From positions 119,170 through 183,169 of the forward strand of contig NZ_FXTL01000004.1 of the NCBI RefSeq assembly GCF_900182665.1: a stretch of DNA of 64,000 nt. The letters run 5' to 3'. Below are positions 52,944 to 61,371 of this stretch, one piece after another. Each line of letters opens with the position of its first letter. The first letter of the stretch is position 1. The position numbers and the translations under genes were made by a program. Source of the DNA: Propioniciclava tarda. GTDB taxonomy: Bacteria > Actinomycetota > Actinomycetes > Propionibacteriales > Propionibacteriaceae. The notes under the pieces are model-generated. The model saw only the letters and a program-made list of their open reading frames with translations, searched no databases and had not been told where the DNA came from.

Positions 52944-54108
52944 CCGCGGCCAGCGTGAGCACGCCGCTCACCGCGAACGCGGCCCCGAAGCCGAACCGGT
53001 CGGCGATCAGGCCCGCCACGATCGGACCCGCGAAGCCGCCGAGGTCCCCCATCATCTGGAAGGCCGCCAACGCCGGACCGCCCGAGCGTTCCTGCCCGAC
53101 CACATCGGCCAGCGCGGCCTGCTGACTAGGGGCGATGAGGGAGGCGCCCGCGCCGGCGAGCGCCGACAGCGCCAGGTAGAGCGGGATGGACTCGGCGAAG
53201 CCGAACACGAGGCCGACCAGGCCGCTCATGACGAGTCCGGCGATGGCGACCGGACGCCTCCCGCGGCGGTCGACGAGGCGTCCCGAGACCTGCAGGACCG
53301 CGAAGTTGCCCACCGCGTACGCCGACAGGCCGAGGCCGGCCATGGCCGGTCCGAGCGTCGGGACGAGCGCCGCGAACAGGGGCACCAGCGAAATCCGGAC
53401 GCCGAAGTTGGTCCAGCCGTTGGCGAAGCTGCCCGCGAGCAGCGCGCGATAGGCGGGATAGCGGACGGCCTCGGCGAAGGTGAGCTTGGGGCGGGCGTCA
53501 GCGCGGACGTCGGCCAGCGACGTGCGCGACAAGAACACCCCGGCGACCGTCGCGGCGGCGAGCAGCGCGCCCGCATAGATCAGGAACGGGATTCGGAAGC
53601 CCAGCCCGGACGCGAGCGTCCCTAGGGCGGGTCCGGCGATGTTGCCGACGAGGAACGCGGTGCCGTATAGGGCCGAGACGCGGCCGCGGAGATGGGCGGG
53701 GGCGGTCCGGACGATGAGCCCCATCGCCGAGATCGTGAACATCGTCGAGCCGATGCCGCCGAGCCCGCGGACGATGAGCAGCATCGGGAACGAGGACGCC
53801 GCCGCGCAGGCCGCGGTCGACAGGGCCACGATCACCAGGCCGGTCAGGTAGACCCAGCGCTCGCCGAGGCGTCCGACCAACGAACCGCCCGCCGGGGCGA
53901 ACAGGAGCCTGGCTAGGGCGAACACGCTGACGATCGTGGACGCGGCCCCGACGCCCACGTCGAACGACTTCGCGTACTGCGGGAGGATCGGCGCGATCAG
54001 CCCGTAGCCGAGGGCCACGATGAACGCGGCCGCGATCAGCACCCAGATCTCGCGGGGCACCTGGCTCGCGGTGGACGCCGAGGCGCGCGAGGCGTCCGGT
54101 CTAGGCAA
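52900..54108 (-). CDS. MFS transporter, drug-efflux type
   Basis: A ~402-residue MFS protein with 12 helices. The N-terminal ALGYGLIAPILPQYAKSFDV and motif A GSLVGRLGERWVYL, plus the mid-protein GPALGTLASGLGFRIPFLIY (motif C-like), point to the DHA1 drug/proton antiporter group. The start is TTG 54108, which overlaps the stop of the PQ-loop gene by eight bases, so translation is coupled. The substrate is unknown. Confidence 0.85.
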   Translation of the reverse strand: MPRPDASRASASTASQVPREIWVLIAAAFIVALGYGLIAPILPQYAKSFDVGVGAASTIVSVFALARLLFAPAGGSLVGRLGERWVYLTGLVIVALSTAACAAASSFPMLLIVRGLGGIGSTMFTISAMGLIVRTAPAHLRGRVSALYGTAFLVGNIAGPALGTLASGLGFRIPFLIYAGALLAAATVAGVFLSRTSLADVRADARPKLTFAEAVRYPAYRALLAGSFANGWTNFGVRISLVPLFAALVPTLGPAMAGLGLSAYAVGNFAVLQVSGRLVDRRGRRPVAIAGLVMSGLVGLVFGFAESIPLYLALSALAGAGASLIAPSQQAALADVVGQERSGGPALAAFQMMGDLGGFAGPIVAGLIADRFGFGAAFAVSGVLTLAAVIPWLLAPETLVRS

Positions 54109-54733
54109 CGCCGGCGGTCGCGAGGCGCGGGCGGGCGGCGACGCGGCCGCGGTCGCGCAGGACGAACCAGACGAGATTGAAGCCCGAGATGACCCCGAGG
54201 ACGGTGGCGCAGATCACGATCGAGACGTCGCCCACCGCGACGCCCCACGACAGCCACATGTACTGAATCAGGGCCACCAGACCCAGGTAGACGCCGGAGA
54301 CGCCGCCGAGGTTGGGGGCGCGAAGCAGGTCACGCGTCTGGCCGAGCATGCCGATGGCCAGCGGGATCAACACCGCGGCACCGAACAGGGCCGGCGTCGT
54401 GAGGTACTCGACCGCGACCAGGGCCGCGGCCACCGCGGCGACGAGGCCCCAGGTGCGGACGGGGTCGAGGTGACGGTCGCTGATCACCATGTTCATGATC
54501 AGGACGCCCGTCACGACGATCAGGGCGTTCGGGATGGTGATGTTCCACCAGCCACCGCGCAGCCCGTGGAAGACCCAGGCGACGGACGCCGCGCAGCTCA
54601 GCTGCCACATCAGCAGCGAGATGCCGGCGGAGGTGTGGGCGCGGAGGAGGCGCAGCACCTGCGGCAACGAGATGAACGACCCGACGACCGCACACGTCCA
54701 ACCCCACACATCCACCAGCTGCATGATGCGCAA
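54101..54733 (-). CDS. PQ-loop / SemiSWEET-like membrane protein
   Basis: A 210-residue protein with about seven hydrophobic helices. The N-terminus carries a PQ-loop motif (GSFISLPQVLRLLRAHTSAGIS) and the second half an imperfect repeat of it (APNLGGVSGVYLGLVALIQY), the hallmark of PQ-loop/SWEET-family transporters of sugars or amino acids. It starts at 54733 and overlaps the MFS gene at its 3' end, so the two form an operon. The transported substrate is unknown. Confidence 0.8.
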   Translation of the reverse strand: MRIMQLVDVWGWTCAVVGSFISLPQVLRLLRAHTSAGISLLMWQLSCAASVAWVFHGLRGGWWNITIPNALIVVTGVLIMNMVISDRHLDPVRTWGLVAAVAAALVAVEYLTTPALFGAAVLIPLAIGMLGQTRDLLRAPNLGGVSGVYLGLVALIQYMWLSWGVAVGDVSIVICATVLGVISGFNLVWFVLRDRGRVAARPRLATAGVA

Positions 54734-54902
54734 CCCTAGTCGTCTCGCGTCCGGTTATCGAATCGATTCGGCACGAGGTGGCAACCTGGGGTCCACGGTC
54801 CGGAATCGCCATCGGATCCCGCGGCGCCCTGCGGGGCGCGCGCTGGGGCCCCGCCTCGGGACGCGACGTGCGGCGTCCAAATTGGTTTCGTAGACTCGAC
54901 CC

Positions 54903-55769
54903 ATGGCGCGCAGCAACATCACGTCGCAGATGCTCACCGATCACGTGAAGAGGATCGGCGACGAGCACCCGGCGATCCCGATGGATTCGGTGGACTTCAC
55001 CGTGAAGAACCCCGAGCTGGTGCGCGACCGGTTCGGCGTCATGTTCGACTACCTCGCCCGCGTCGAGCTCGAGGTCGAGCGCAACGTGAAGGAGCTGGAC
55101 ACGATCCTGCCGGGGGCGCCGGCCGTCGACGTCGCGTTCTACCGGCACGTGTGGCACGACCAGGAGATCCAGCACGGACGCATCCTGGACCGGCTCAAGG
55201 CCGAGCTCGGGCTGCCGCCGGCGCAGCCGCTGACCGAGGTCAGTGGTCCGGTGAAGCTGCTCGGTGCGCTGGCCCGGGTCCCCGCCATTCAGGACGTCGC
55301 CCGCTGCGTCTACTACTTCACCGGCGCCTCGACCGAGCGCCAGGCCGTGCTCGCCTACAGCGCCCTGATGGACCGCCTCGACGAGCTCGGCGAGACCGCG
55401 CTGTTGACCACCGTGATCCATCCGATCAAGCGCCAAGAGCCCGGTCACTTCGCCTTTTACCAAATGTCGGCGACCAAGATCGTCGGCGAGCTGCGTCCGT
55501 GGCAGCTCTACCTCGCCCGGCAGTTGCGCACCCGCACCTACGAGCTCGTCGGCACCCACCGCGACCCCAAGTACCAAGCGCAGATGGGCATGGTGTCGGA
55601 CGTTCTCGGGTTCGGCCACGACCCCGTCGAGTACGCCCGCGAGATCGGACGCCTCGAGGCGCGCCTGCTCTGGGCCAATTCCCAGGGAATGGAGTTCCCG
55701 CCGTACGTCCTGGCCGCCATCGAGGAATCTCGCCGGCTGGCGTCCGAAGGGCTGGCGACCGCCGCCTGA
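54903..55769 (+). CDS. Ferritin-like diiron protein
   Basis: A 288-residue helical protein with the spacing of a carboxylate-bridged diiron four-helix bundle: Glu55/Glu57 (ARVELEVERN), Glu88xxHis91 (HDQEIQHGR), Glu145 (GASTERQAVL) and Glu179xxHis182 (KRQEPGHFAFYQ). This pairs two E...ExxH half-sites, as in the oxygenase/ferritin superfamily. The reaction is unknown; actinobacterial relatives are usually annotated only as ferritin-like or GTP-binding by mistake. ATG 54903 starts the conserved region; the gene is monocistronic, read away from the PQ-loop operon. Confidence 0.75.
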   Translation: MARSNITSQMLTDHVKRIGDEHPAIPMDSVDFTVKNPELVRDRFGVMFDYLARVELEVERNVKELDTILPGAPAVDVAFYRHVWHDQEIQHGRILDRLKAELGLPPAQPLTEVSGPVKLLGALARVPAIQDVARCVYYFTGASTERQAVLAYSALMDRLDELGETALLTTVIHPIKRQEPGHFAFYQMSATKIVGELRPWQLYLARQLRTRTYELVGTHRDPKYQAQMGMVSDVLGFGHDPVEYAREIGRLEARLLWANSQGMEFPPYVLAAIEESRRLASEGLATAA

Positions 55770-56227
55770 CGCCGGGGATGCCGGCGGCTTCCGGGCGCCG
55801 TCATTGACCGTCATCGGTCTGTCGAGATGGAGATAGTCCGTCGCTCAGTCGCATCCATCGACTCGGGGCCACTCGATAGATCTTTCCGTCTGGACCTCGC
55901 CAACGAGGCAGAAGCGCCATAACGTCCGGACATTGGTGGCGTCAGGTGGCGCTTTTGTGGCCGACCGTGGACGCCGCCCTGGGCGTCCAAGAAGGGACAT
56001 GGCCAGATCCACCGGCCCACCATCGTCGAGCCCACCAAGCCGCATCGAGATCGCACCCACTGGCTCTACAGCGGGTTGGCGCCGACTTGCCGCCTCCCTG
56101 TGGACCGTTCGGACGGCGTCCGACTTGGCGGGGCCGCTCGGGACGGGGCGGGAATGCGCGGGACGACCGACGTGTTAGGGCTCGGCGGAATCGCGGTCGG
56201 TGATTCCGCCCACGACGAAGGATCAGC
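55770..56227. other. 458-bp gap with no convincing gene
   Basis: No frame here has a ribosome site plus family-like sequence. It contains close inverted words GGACGC/GCGTCC around 55970-55990 and the palindrome at 56184-56210 just upstream of the FMN reductase gene. The rest is unassigned. Confidence 0.55.
56184..56210. repeat. Inverted repeat GGCGGAATC/GATTCCGCC
   Basis: Perfect 9-bp arms with a 9-base loop, ending 18 bp before the FMN reductase GTG. The arms share GGCGGAAT with the tdh-kbl hairpin. Position and shape fit either an operator or a hairpin in the 5' untranslated region. Confidence 0.75.
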
Positions 56228-56770
56228 GTGAACGTACTCGTGCTGCAGGGCTCTCTGAAGCCCGGCTTCAATTCCGCCCTGGCGGACGCGGTGGCTGCCG
56301 CCCTGCCCGAAGGGTCAGCCGTCCGGTTTGACGGGCTCGATCAGCTGCCGTTCTACCGCGAGACCCTGGACGCCGCCGGCGCCGATGAGCGCGTGGACGC
56401 GTTCCGCCAGGCCATCGCGGCGTCCGATGCGCTGGTCATGATCACGCCCGAACACAACGGCATGCCGACGGCGGTGCTGAAGAACGCGCTCGACATCGCG
56501 TCGCGTCCGAAGGGGGCGTCCCCGCTGGCGGGCAAGGTGGTCGCGGTCGCGTCGGCGTCCCCGTCGCCGGGTGGTGGCAGCCGCGCGACGGCCGCGCTCG
56601 TCGGGGGGCTGCGGGCGTCCCGGGCGCTGCCGTTGGAGCCCGTCCTGAATATCCCTGCCGCGCACACCCGGATGGCGGACGGGCGCTACGACGATGGCGT
56701 CCTCGCTGACGTCCGTGAGCTCGCGGAGCGGCTCCTGGCCGAACTGGACGCCGCCCGCTCGGCCGCCTGA
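56228..56770 (+). CDS. NADPH-dependent FMN reductase-like flavoprotein
   Basis: A 180-residue flavodoxin-fold reductase. The FMN phosphate loop is LQGSLKPGFNSALADA, the flavin-binding ITPEHNGMPTAVLKNALD is the strongest signature, and VVAVASASPSPGGGSRA is a further conserved loop. Relatives reduce FMN, quinones, azo compounds or chromate. Start GTG 56228 behind AAGGATCAGC. A palindrome lies 18 bp upstream and may be its operator. Confidence 0.88.
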   Translation: MNVLVLQGSLKPGFNSALADAVAAALPEGSAVRFDGLDQLPFYRETLDAAGADERVDAFRQAIAASDALVMITPEHNGMPTAVLKNALDIASRPKGASPLAGKVVAVASASPSPGGGSRATAALVGGLRASRALPLEPVLNIPAAHTRMADGRYDDGVLADVRELAERLLAELDAARSAA

Positions 56771-56930
56771 GTCGACTGTTGATATCGCCCCGTCGCCCCT
56801 GGTGGGCGGCGGGGCGGATCTTTGTCCGAACCGATAACGGGCCGACAGCCTCCGCACAAAGAGCCACCCGACTCTGGTGATCAGGCAGGTCGATGAGAGG
56901 CATCGACCGCTACCTGACAAGGAGATCGAC

Positions 56931-57377
56931 ATGGCATTCAACAAGCTCGGAATCGCGGCGGCGGCCGTGGCAGCGGCGGCCCTCATCGGCGGCGGTGCGT
57001 CGGTGGCTGTGGCCGCGGGCAACACGGCAGCCCCGACGACCGCACCCGCGGCGTCCGCACCGGCCGTGGCCGGCCAGCAGGGCGGCACAGGCATGGTGTC
57101 CCAGGACACCCCCGTCACGGGCGACCAGGCGACCAAGATCACGGCCGCCGTGACGGCGCAGAACGCCGGTGTCACCATCACCGAGGTCCGCCAGGACCCG
57201 GACGGCACGTACGACGCGCTCGGCACCAAGGCTGACGGCAGCGTGGTGTTTTACGACGTGAGCGCCGACCTCGCCACGGTCACCGAGAACGTCGCGCCGG
57301 CCGGCGCGCCGGGTGGCCGGGCGGGCGCCCAGGGTGCCTCGTCCGGCCAGGCCCAGCCGGGCACCGCCGGAGGCTGA
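56931..57377 (+). CDS. Small secreted protein with a PepSY-like domain
   Basis: A 148-residue exported protein. Residues 1-30 form an Ala-rich signal peptide (MAFNKLGIAAAAVAAAALIG, ending in VAVAAGN). A Thr/Pro/Ala linker follows, then a ~70-residue domain with DQATKITAAVTAQNAGVTIT and DPDGTYDALGTKADGSVVFY, which looks PepSY-like. The C-terminus is Gly/Ala/Gln-rich (low complexity). It may modulate an enzyme or bind a surface partner outside the cell. ATG 56931 behind AAGGAGATCGAC; a strong terminator follows 55 bp after the stop. Confidence 0.8.
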   Translation: MAFNKLGIAAAAVAAAALIGGGASVAVAAGNTAAPTTAPAASAPAVAGQQGGTGMVSQDTPVTGDQATKITAAVTAQNAGVTITEVRQDPDGTYDALGTKADGSVVFYDVSADLATVTENVAPAGAPGGRAGAQGASSGQAQPGTAGG

Positions 57378-57431
57378 TCCGGCGTCCGGGTGCCGTTCTG
57401 ATCTCGGAACCGGCGCCCTGTCCGGCCTCAG

Positions 57432-57470
57432 CGGCCCGCATCCTCACCGGATGCGGGCCGATGTGTTTGT
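57432..57470 (+). terminator. Rho-independent terminator after the PepSY-like gene
   Basis: A perfect 12-bp stem CGGCCCGCATCC/GGATGCGGGCCG with a TCACC loop, then ATGTGTTTGT. It lies 55 bp after the stop codon. Confidence 0.85.
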
Positions 57471-57542
57471 CGCGCTTTGGTCCGACCACGAGCCGGTCGG
57501 TAGCTGGACCTCAGCGGATTTCAGCGGGCACTCAGGGGCTCG

Positions 57543-57830
57543 TCAGATCTCGACGTGCAGAGTGACCGTGATGTGGTCGCCCGTCGCGATGCCCTTGGCG
57601 CGCCGCAGGTCGGCGCGCAGCGGGACGACGTAGCCGCCGTTGCGCGGCCAGAGTGCGGTGGCGCGCGTGACACCGTCCACGTCGACCGTGACCGGGATCA
57701 TCCCCCAGCCGTACGTCACAGCCTTCGCGATCGACGCGAGCAGGGTCGCCTCGTGCTCCGGCACCGCCACGAAGTGGTGCGGCGCCGGCCCGCGCCACTC
57801 GAACACGGTCGCCGTGAACGTCAACTCCAT
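57543..57830 (-). CDS. DUF1905 domain protein
   Basis: A 95-residue beta-rich protein starting at ATG 57830. FTATVFEWRGPAPHHFVAVP, then GWGMIPVTVDVDGV, ALWPRNGGYVVPLRADLRRA and GDHITVTLHV match the small DUF1905 fold. Its function is unknown; some members sit beside bacteriocin-protection (YdeI-like) domains, but there is none here. A family-1 repeat starts 19 bp upstream of the gene. Confidence 0.85.
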   Translation of the reverse strand: MELTFTATVFEWRGPAPHHFVAVPEHEATLLASIAKAVTYGWGMIPVTVDVDGVTRATALWPRNGGYVVPLRADLRRAKGIATGDHITVTLHVEI

Positions 57831-57848
57831 CCCAGCACTCTGGCAGCC

Positions 57849-57930
57849 CACCCGGATTTGGTCACTCTCAGCGCGGGAGTTCGCCGAGGCGTGTGCAGCT
57901 GGGCCGTTGAGAGTGCCCAAAATCGGGTTG
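57849..57930. repeat. REPIN-like element, family 1 copy F
   Basis: Arms CACCCGGATTTGGTCACTC and GAGAGTGCCCAAAATCGGGT with an 82-bp span. The right arm is the best-preserved copy of the family. Confidence 0.88.
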
Positions 57931-58040
57931 GCTCCCGTCGCCCGCCGTGGGCACGCAAGCCGGACGCGTCCCGCTGAACTCCCAGCCGACGGTCAGGGGT
58001 GCCACAGAGACTTCACAGCCTCGCCCAGGACCGTTGACCC

Positions 58041-59483
58041 ATGAGCACGAACACCTCCTACGCCACGGACGCCTCCGTGGACGCTAAGGCTGACCCCGGA
58101 CGCCGCAGCCGTTGGGCTGACCAACTCGCGGCCCGGTACCGCGACCAGGGCCGCGCCCGGAACCTGCGGCGTGACGGACTCATCGTCGGCGGCTGGACGG
58201 TGATCGCCGGCTCGGTGGCGCTCTTCCTGGCCGACCACGGCCCCACGTACTTCAAGACCTTCGGCGGCCTCATCACCGCGTACGGCATCATCGCCGGACT
58301 GGTCGCGACGGCGTCCATGTGTCTGATGCTGATCCTCAGCGCGCGCGTCCCGCTGATCGACCGCACGATCGGCCAGGACCGCGCCCTGTCCCTCCACGCG
58401 ACCCTGGGCCGCGGCCTGGTGTTCGGGCTCCTCGCCCACGCCGTCCTGCTGATCGCCGGCTACGCGATCACCGCCGCGATCAACCCGGTCGCGATGTTCC
58501 TCCAGCTCTGGGGAACCTTCGACTTCGTTCTCGCGTGCCTCGGCCTCGTCGGGCTAGGCCTGGTGGGCGCCAGCTCGATCATGGCCGTCCGCAAGAAGTA
58601 CCCCTACGAGGCCTGGTACGCGATCCACCTGCTCAGCTACGTCGCGATCGCCGCGTCCCTGCCGCACCAGTTCTCGATGTCGGGCATGTTGGCCGTCGGC
58701 ACCATCGGACGCCCCTTCTGGCTGGCCCTCTGGGGCATCACCGCCTTCGCCCTGCTGACGTGGCGCGTCTTCCTGCCGCTGTTCAGCACCCTGGGTCACG
58801 GCCTGCGCGTCTCCCGCGTGGTGCCGGCTGGCCCGGACGCCGTCAACATCGAGTTCACCGGACGCCGCCTCGACCGCCTCGGGGCGAAGGGCGGCCACTG
58901 GCTCAACTGGCGCTTCCTCACGCCCGAACTCGCGCTGCAGCCGCACCCGTTCTCGCTGTCGGCCGACCCGACGAACACGACGATGCGCGTCACCGTCCGC
59001 AACCTGGGCGCCGGCACGTCCCGCCTGATGAGCCTCAAGCCCGGCACCCGCGTCGCGGTCGAGGGCCCGTACGGCATGTTCACCGACGCCGCCCGCACGC
59101 GCAGCAAGGTCGTCCTCGCGGGCGCCGGCATCGGCATCGCGCCGGTCCGGGCGTTGCTGGAGTCGACCAGCTTCGTCCCCGGGGACGCCGTGGTGATCCT
59201 CCGCGCCTCGACGGCCCACGAGCTCTACCTGGCCGACGAGGTCCGCACCCTGTGCGTCGCCAAGGGCGCCACCCTCTTCGTCTTGGTCGGACGCCGCGCC
59301 GCCGACGACTCCTGGCTGGACGCCGCCCACGCCGGACTGCGCCTGACCGATTTCGCCCCGTGGGCGTCCGATGCCGACGTCTTCTTCTGCGGACCCAACC
59401 CCTGGATGGACGCCTTCGCCGCGGACGCCGAGCGCTGCGGCGTCCCGGCGGAGCAGCGGCACGACGAACGCTTCGACTGGTAG
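58041..59483 (+). CDS. Ferric-reductase-like transmembrane flavoprotein
   Basis: A 480-residue protein with about six transmembrane helices (~50-250), including histidines in HATLGRGLVFGLLAHAVLL and AIHLLSYVAIAASLPHQF that can ligate two haems. A ferredoxin-NADP reductase module follows: FAD-binding QPHPFSLSADPTNTTMRV, and NAD(P)H-binding VVLAGAGIGIAPVRALLES with FFCGPNPWMDAF near the end. This is the FRD/NOX-type architecture moving electrons from NAD(P)H across the membrane to ferric iron or to an exported flavoprotein. Start ATG 58041. No FMN-binding-domain or ApbE gene is beside it, so its partner is elsewhere. Confidence 0.9.
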   Translation: MSTNTSYATDASVDAKADPGRRSRWADQLAARYRDQGRARNLRRDGLIVGGWTVIAGSVALFLADHGPTYFKTFGGLITAYGIIAGLVATASMCLMLILSARVPLIDRTIGQDRALSLHATLGRGLVFGLLAHAVLLIAGYAITAAINPVAMFLQLWGTFDFVLACLGLVGLGLVGASSIMAVRKKYPYEAWYAIHLLSYVAIAASLPHQFSMSGMLAVGTIGRPFWLALWGITAFALLTWRVFLPLFSTLGHGLRVSRVVPAGPDAVNIEFTGRRLDRLGAKGGHWLNWRFLTPELALQPHPFSLSADPTNTTMRVTVRNLGAGTSRLMSLKPGTRVAVEGPYGMFTDAARTRSKVVLAGAGIGIAPVRALLESTSFVPGDAVVILRASTAHELYLADEVRTLCVAKGATLFVLVGRRAADDSWLDAAHAGLRLTDFAPWASDADVFFCGPNPWMDAFAADAERCGVPAEQRHDERFDW

Positions 59484-59596
59484 TCGACCGGTCGCCTGGG
59501 CCGAGCCATCGCGGCCACCGGGGAGGGGAGACCCGCCCTGGTGGCCGTTCGGCGGTGGCCGGGTACCATCGAGGCATCCGCGAGAGGAGGGGAGCT

Positions 59597-59968
59597 ATGG
59601 TCCGCTATCTGCCCATGCTGTTCGCGGTTGCACTGCTGCTTTACAGCTTCATCGACTGCGCCTCCGCCGACGCGCGCCGGGTGCGCAACCTGCCCAAGGC
59701 GGCCTGGTTCCTGGTGATCCTGATGCCGATCGTCGGTCCGCTGGCCTGGCTCTTCGCCGGACGCCCTCCGCGCGAGTCGCAGAGTTGGCCGCTACGGCCG
59801 GGGTCGCGTCCCGAGCAGCCCCGAACCCTCGCGCCTGACGACGATCCCGCCTTCCTGGAGGCGTTGCGTCGCCGCAAGGCCGACGAGGACCTGCTCAAGA
59901 AGTGGGAAGACGATCTTCGTCGCCGCGAGCAGCAGCTGCGCGGGGACGAGTCCGAGGACGCGGGCTAG
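59597..59968 (+). CDS. Small membrane protein with a PLDc_N-type N-terminus
   Basis: A 123-residue protein from ATG 59597 behind GAGGAGGGGAGC. Two hydrophobic helices (LPMLFAVALLLYSFID and AAWFLVILMPIVGPLAWLFAG) form the PLDc_N motif found at the start of cardiolipin synthases and in many small actinobacterial membrane proteins. The C-terminal ~50 residues are charged and probably a short coiled coil (RRRKADEDLLKKWEDDLRRR). The role is unknown. Confidence 0.85.
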   Translation: MVRYLPMLFAVALLLYSFIDCASADARRVRNLPKAAWFLVILMPIVGPLAWLFAGRPPRESQSWPLRPGSRPEQPRTLAPDDDPAFLEALRRRKADEDLLKKWEDDLRRREQQLRGDESEDAG

Positions 59969-60288
59969 CGTCCGCTGGCGGCGGTATTTCCCGACTTTTG
60001 CTTGGTACACCATGTCAAGGTCGGGAATGGAGTCTCCGGGTGTGCGCACCCGTCGTGGAGCCGCAGGAGCCACGCCGCAGGTCGGCCCCGGAGGTGGACG
60101 TCTGGGGCACCGAATGGTGCGCGGCTGATCTGGGACGGCGCGACACCGGGGTCTACGTCCGGCCTTTCTCGAACCCTCACGGGACGATCCGCGTATCGCC
60201 TGACCGGCCGGTCGGCCGTCCGAACGTCACCGTCGCTGTCCCGGCCGGACGCCGAGCGCTGACCGTCCCGAGCCCTGCGGCGGCGCAG
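59969..60288. other. 320-bp gap with a hairpin, no gene recognised
   Basis: TTCCCGAC (59988-59995) pairs with GTCGGGAA (60020-60027) around TTTTGCTTGGTACACCATGT. The remaining bases contain no frame with a plausible start and family-like sequence. Confidence 0.55.
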
Positions 60289-61371
60289 TCAGGCGACTTG
60301 CCAGACGTCCTTGCCGTGCAGGTGGGCCTGCAGTGTGGCGAGTCGTTCCTCGCCCCGCGGACGCCGGACCTGGGCCCGCGCATCGTCGTCGAACACGGGC
60401 GCGTCGACCGAGCGGAAGATGCCGATCGGGGCCCTGGTCAGCCCGGACGAATCGATGAGCTGGGCCAGGGCGAACGCGGTGGACGGGTCCGGGTCGTGAG
60501 CGTCGTGCACGAGCACCCGCTCGATGCCGACCTCCGCGACGGACGCCAGCGCCAGCTTCCCGGACGCCTCCCGCACGACCCCGAACTCGCCACCACCGAC
60601 CAGCACGGGCGCGCCGTGCCGCAGCCGGACCAGCGCCTCCGGACCCCGCACCGCGTCGTACGCGCCGTCGTTGAAGATCGGGCAGTTCTGGTAGATCTCC
60701 ACCACGGACGCCCCGCGGTGCGCCGCCGCGGCGCCGAGCACCTCGGCGAGCCCGGCGCGATCGGAGTCCAGCGCCCGCCCGACGAACGTCGCCCCCGCCC
60801 CGAGCGCCAGCGCAACCGGATCGAAGGGGGCGTCCACCGAGCCGACCGGGCTGGCCTTGGTGACCTTCCCCCGCTCGGACGTCGGCGACGGCTGCCCCTT
60901 GGTGAGCCCGTAGATGCGGTTGTTGAACAGCAGGATGTTGAGGTTCACGTTGCGTCGCAGCGCGTGGATCAGGTGGTTGCCGCCGATCGAGAGCGCATCG
61001 CCGTCGCCGGTCACGATCCAGACCGAGAGGTCTTCGCGGGCGAGCGCGATGCCGGTCGCGAGCGTCGGGGCGCGTCCGTGCAGCGAGTGAATTCCGTAAA
61101 CGTCCATGTAGTACGGGAACCGCGACGAGCACCCGATGCCCGACACGATCACGGTGTTCTCGCGGGCGATCCCGAGGTCGGCCAGCACGCCCTGGACCGT
61201 CGCCAGGATCGCGTAGTCGCCGCACCCCGGGCACCAACGCACCTCTTGACTGGACGCGAAATCCTTCTTCGACAAGGCATTCAACGCCAGCGGGACGCCT
61301 CGCAGGCCCTCGCGTCCGGCTGTCGGCTCCGCGGCGGGGACGGGGGCGGCGGCGTCCAGATCGATGCTCAT
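60289..61371 (-). CDS. korB: 2-oxoacid:ferredoxin oxidoreductase, beta subunit (copy 2)
   Basis: A 360-residue paralogue of the korB at 7703-8779. It has the same cluster motif (VRWCPGCGDYAIL, Cys47/Cys50) and thiamine site (VTGDGDALSIGGNHLIHALRR). It differs in a ~20-residue Ala/Pro-rich N-terminal extension and many surface positions, for example LTKGQPSPTS against LTKGQYSPTS, and has a shorter tail. It overlaps korA copy 2 by four bases (ATGA), a tighter junction than copy 1. The substrate may differ from copy 1, for example pyruvate or a branched-chain oxoacid, but the sequence alone does not decide. Confidence 0.93.
   Translation of the reverse strand: MSIDLDAAAPVPAAEPTAGREGLRGVPLALNALSKKDFASSQEVRWCPGCGDYAILATVQGVLADLGIARENTVIVSGIGCSSRFPYYMDVYGIHSLHGRAPTLATGIALAREDLSVWIVTGDGDALSIGGNHLIHALRRNVNLNILLFNNRIYGLTKGQPSPTSERGKVTKASPVGSVDAPFDPVALALGAGATFVGRALDSDRAGLAEVLGAAAAHRGASVVEIYQNCPIFNDGAYDAVRGPEALVRLRHGAPVLVGGGEFGVVREASGKLALASVAEVGIERVLVHDAHDPDPSTAFALAQLIDSSGLTRAPIGIFRSVDAPVFDDDARAQVRRPRGEERLATLQAHLHGKDVWQVA

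Noticed and set aside
55811..56178. Short frames in the gap before the FMN reductase
   Set aside because: Several overlapping frames exist on both strands, but none has a ribosome site plus family-like sequence.
60002..60262. A small plus-strand gene between PLDc_N and korAB copy 2
   Set aside because: It is open in one frame only by chance; there is no ribosome site or hydrophobic or conserved pattern.
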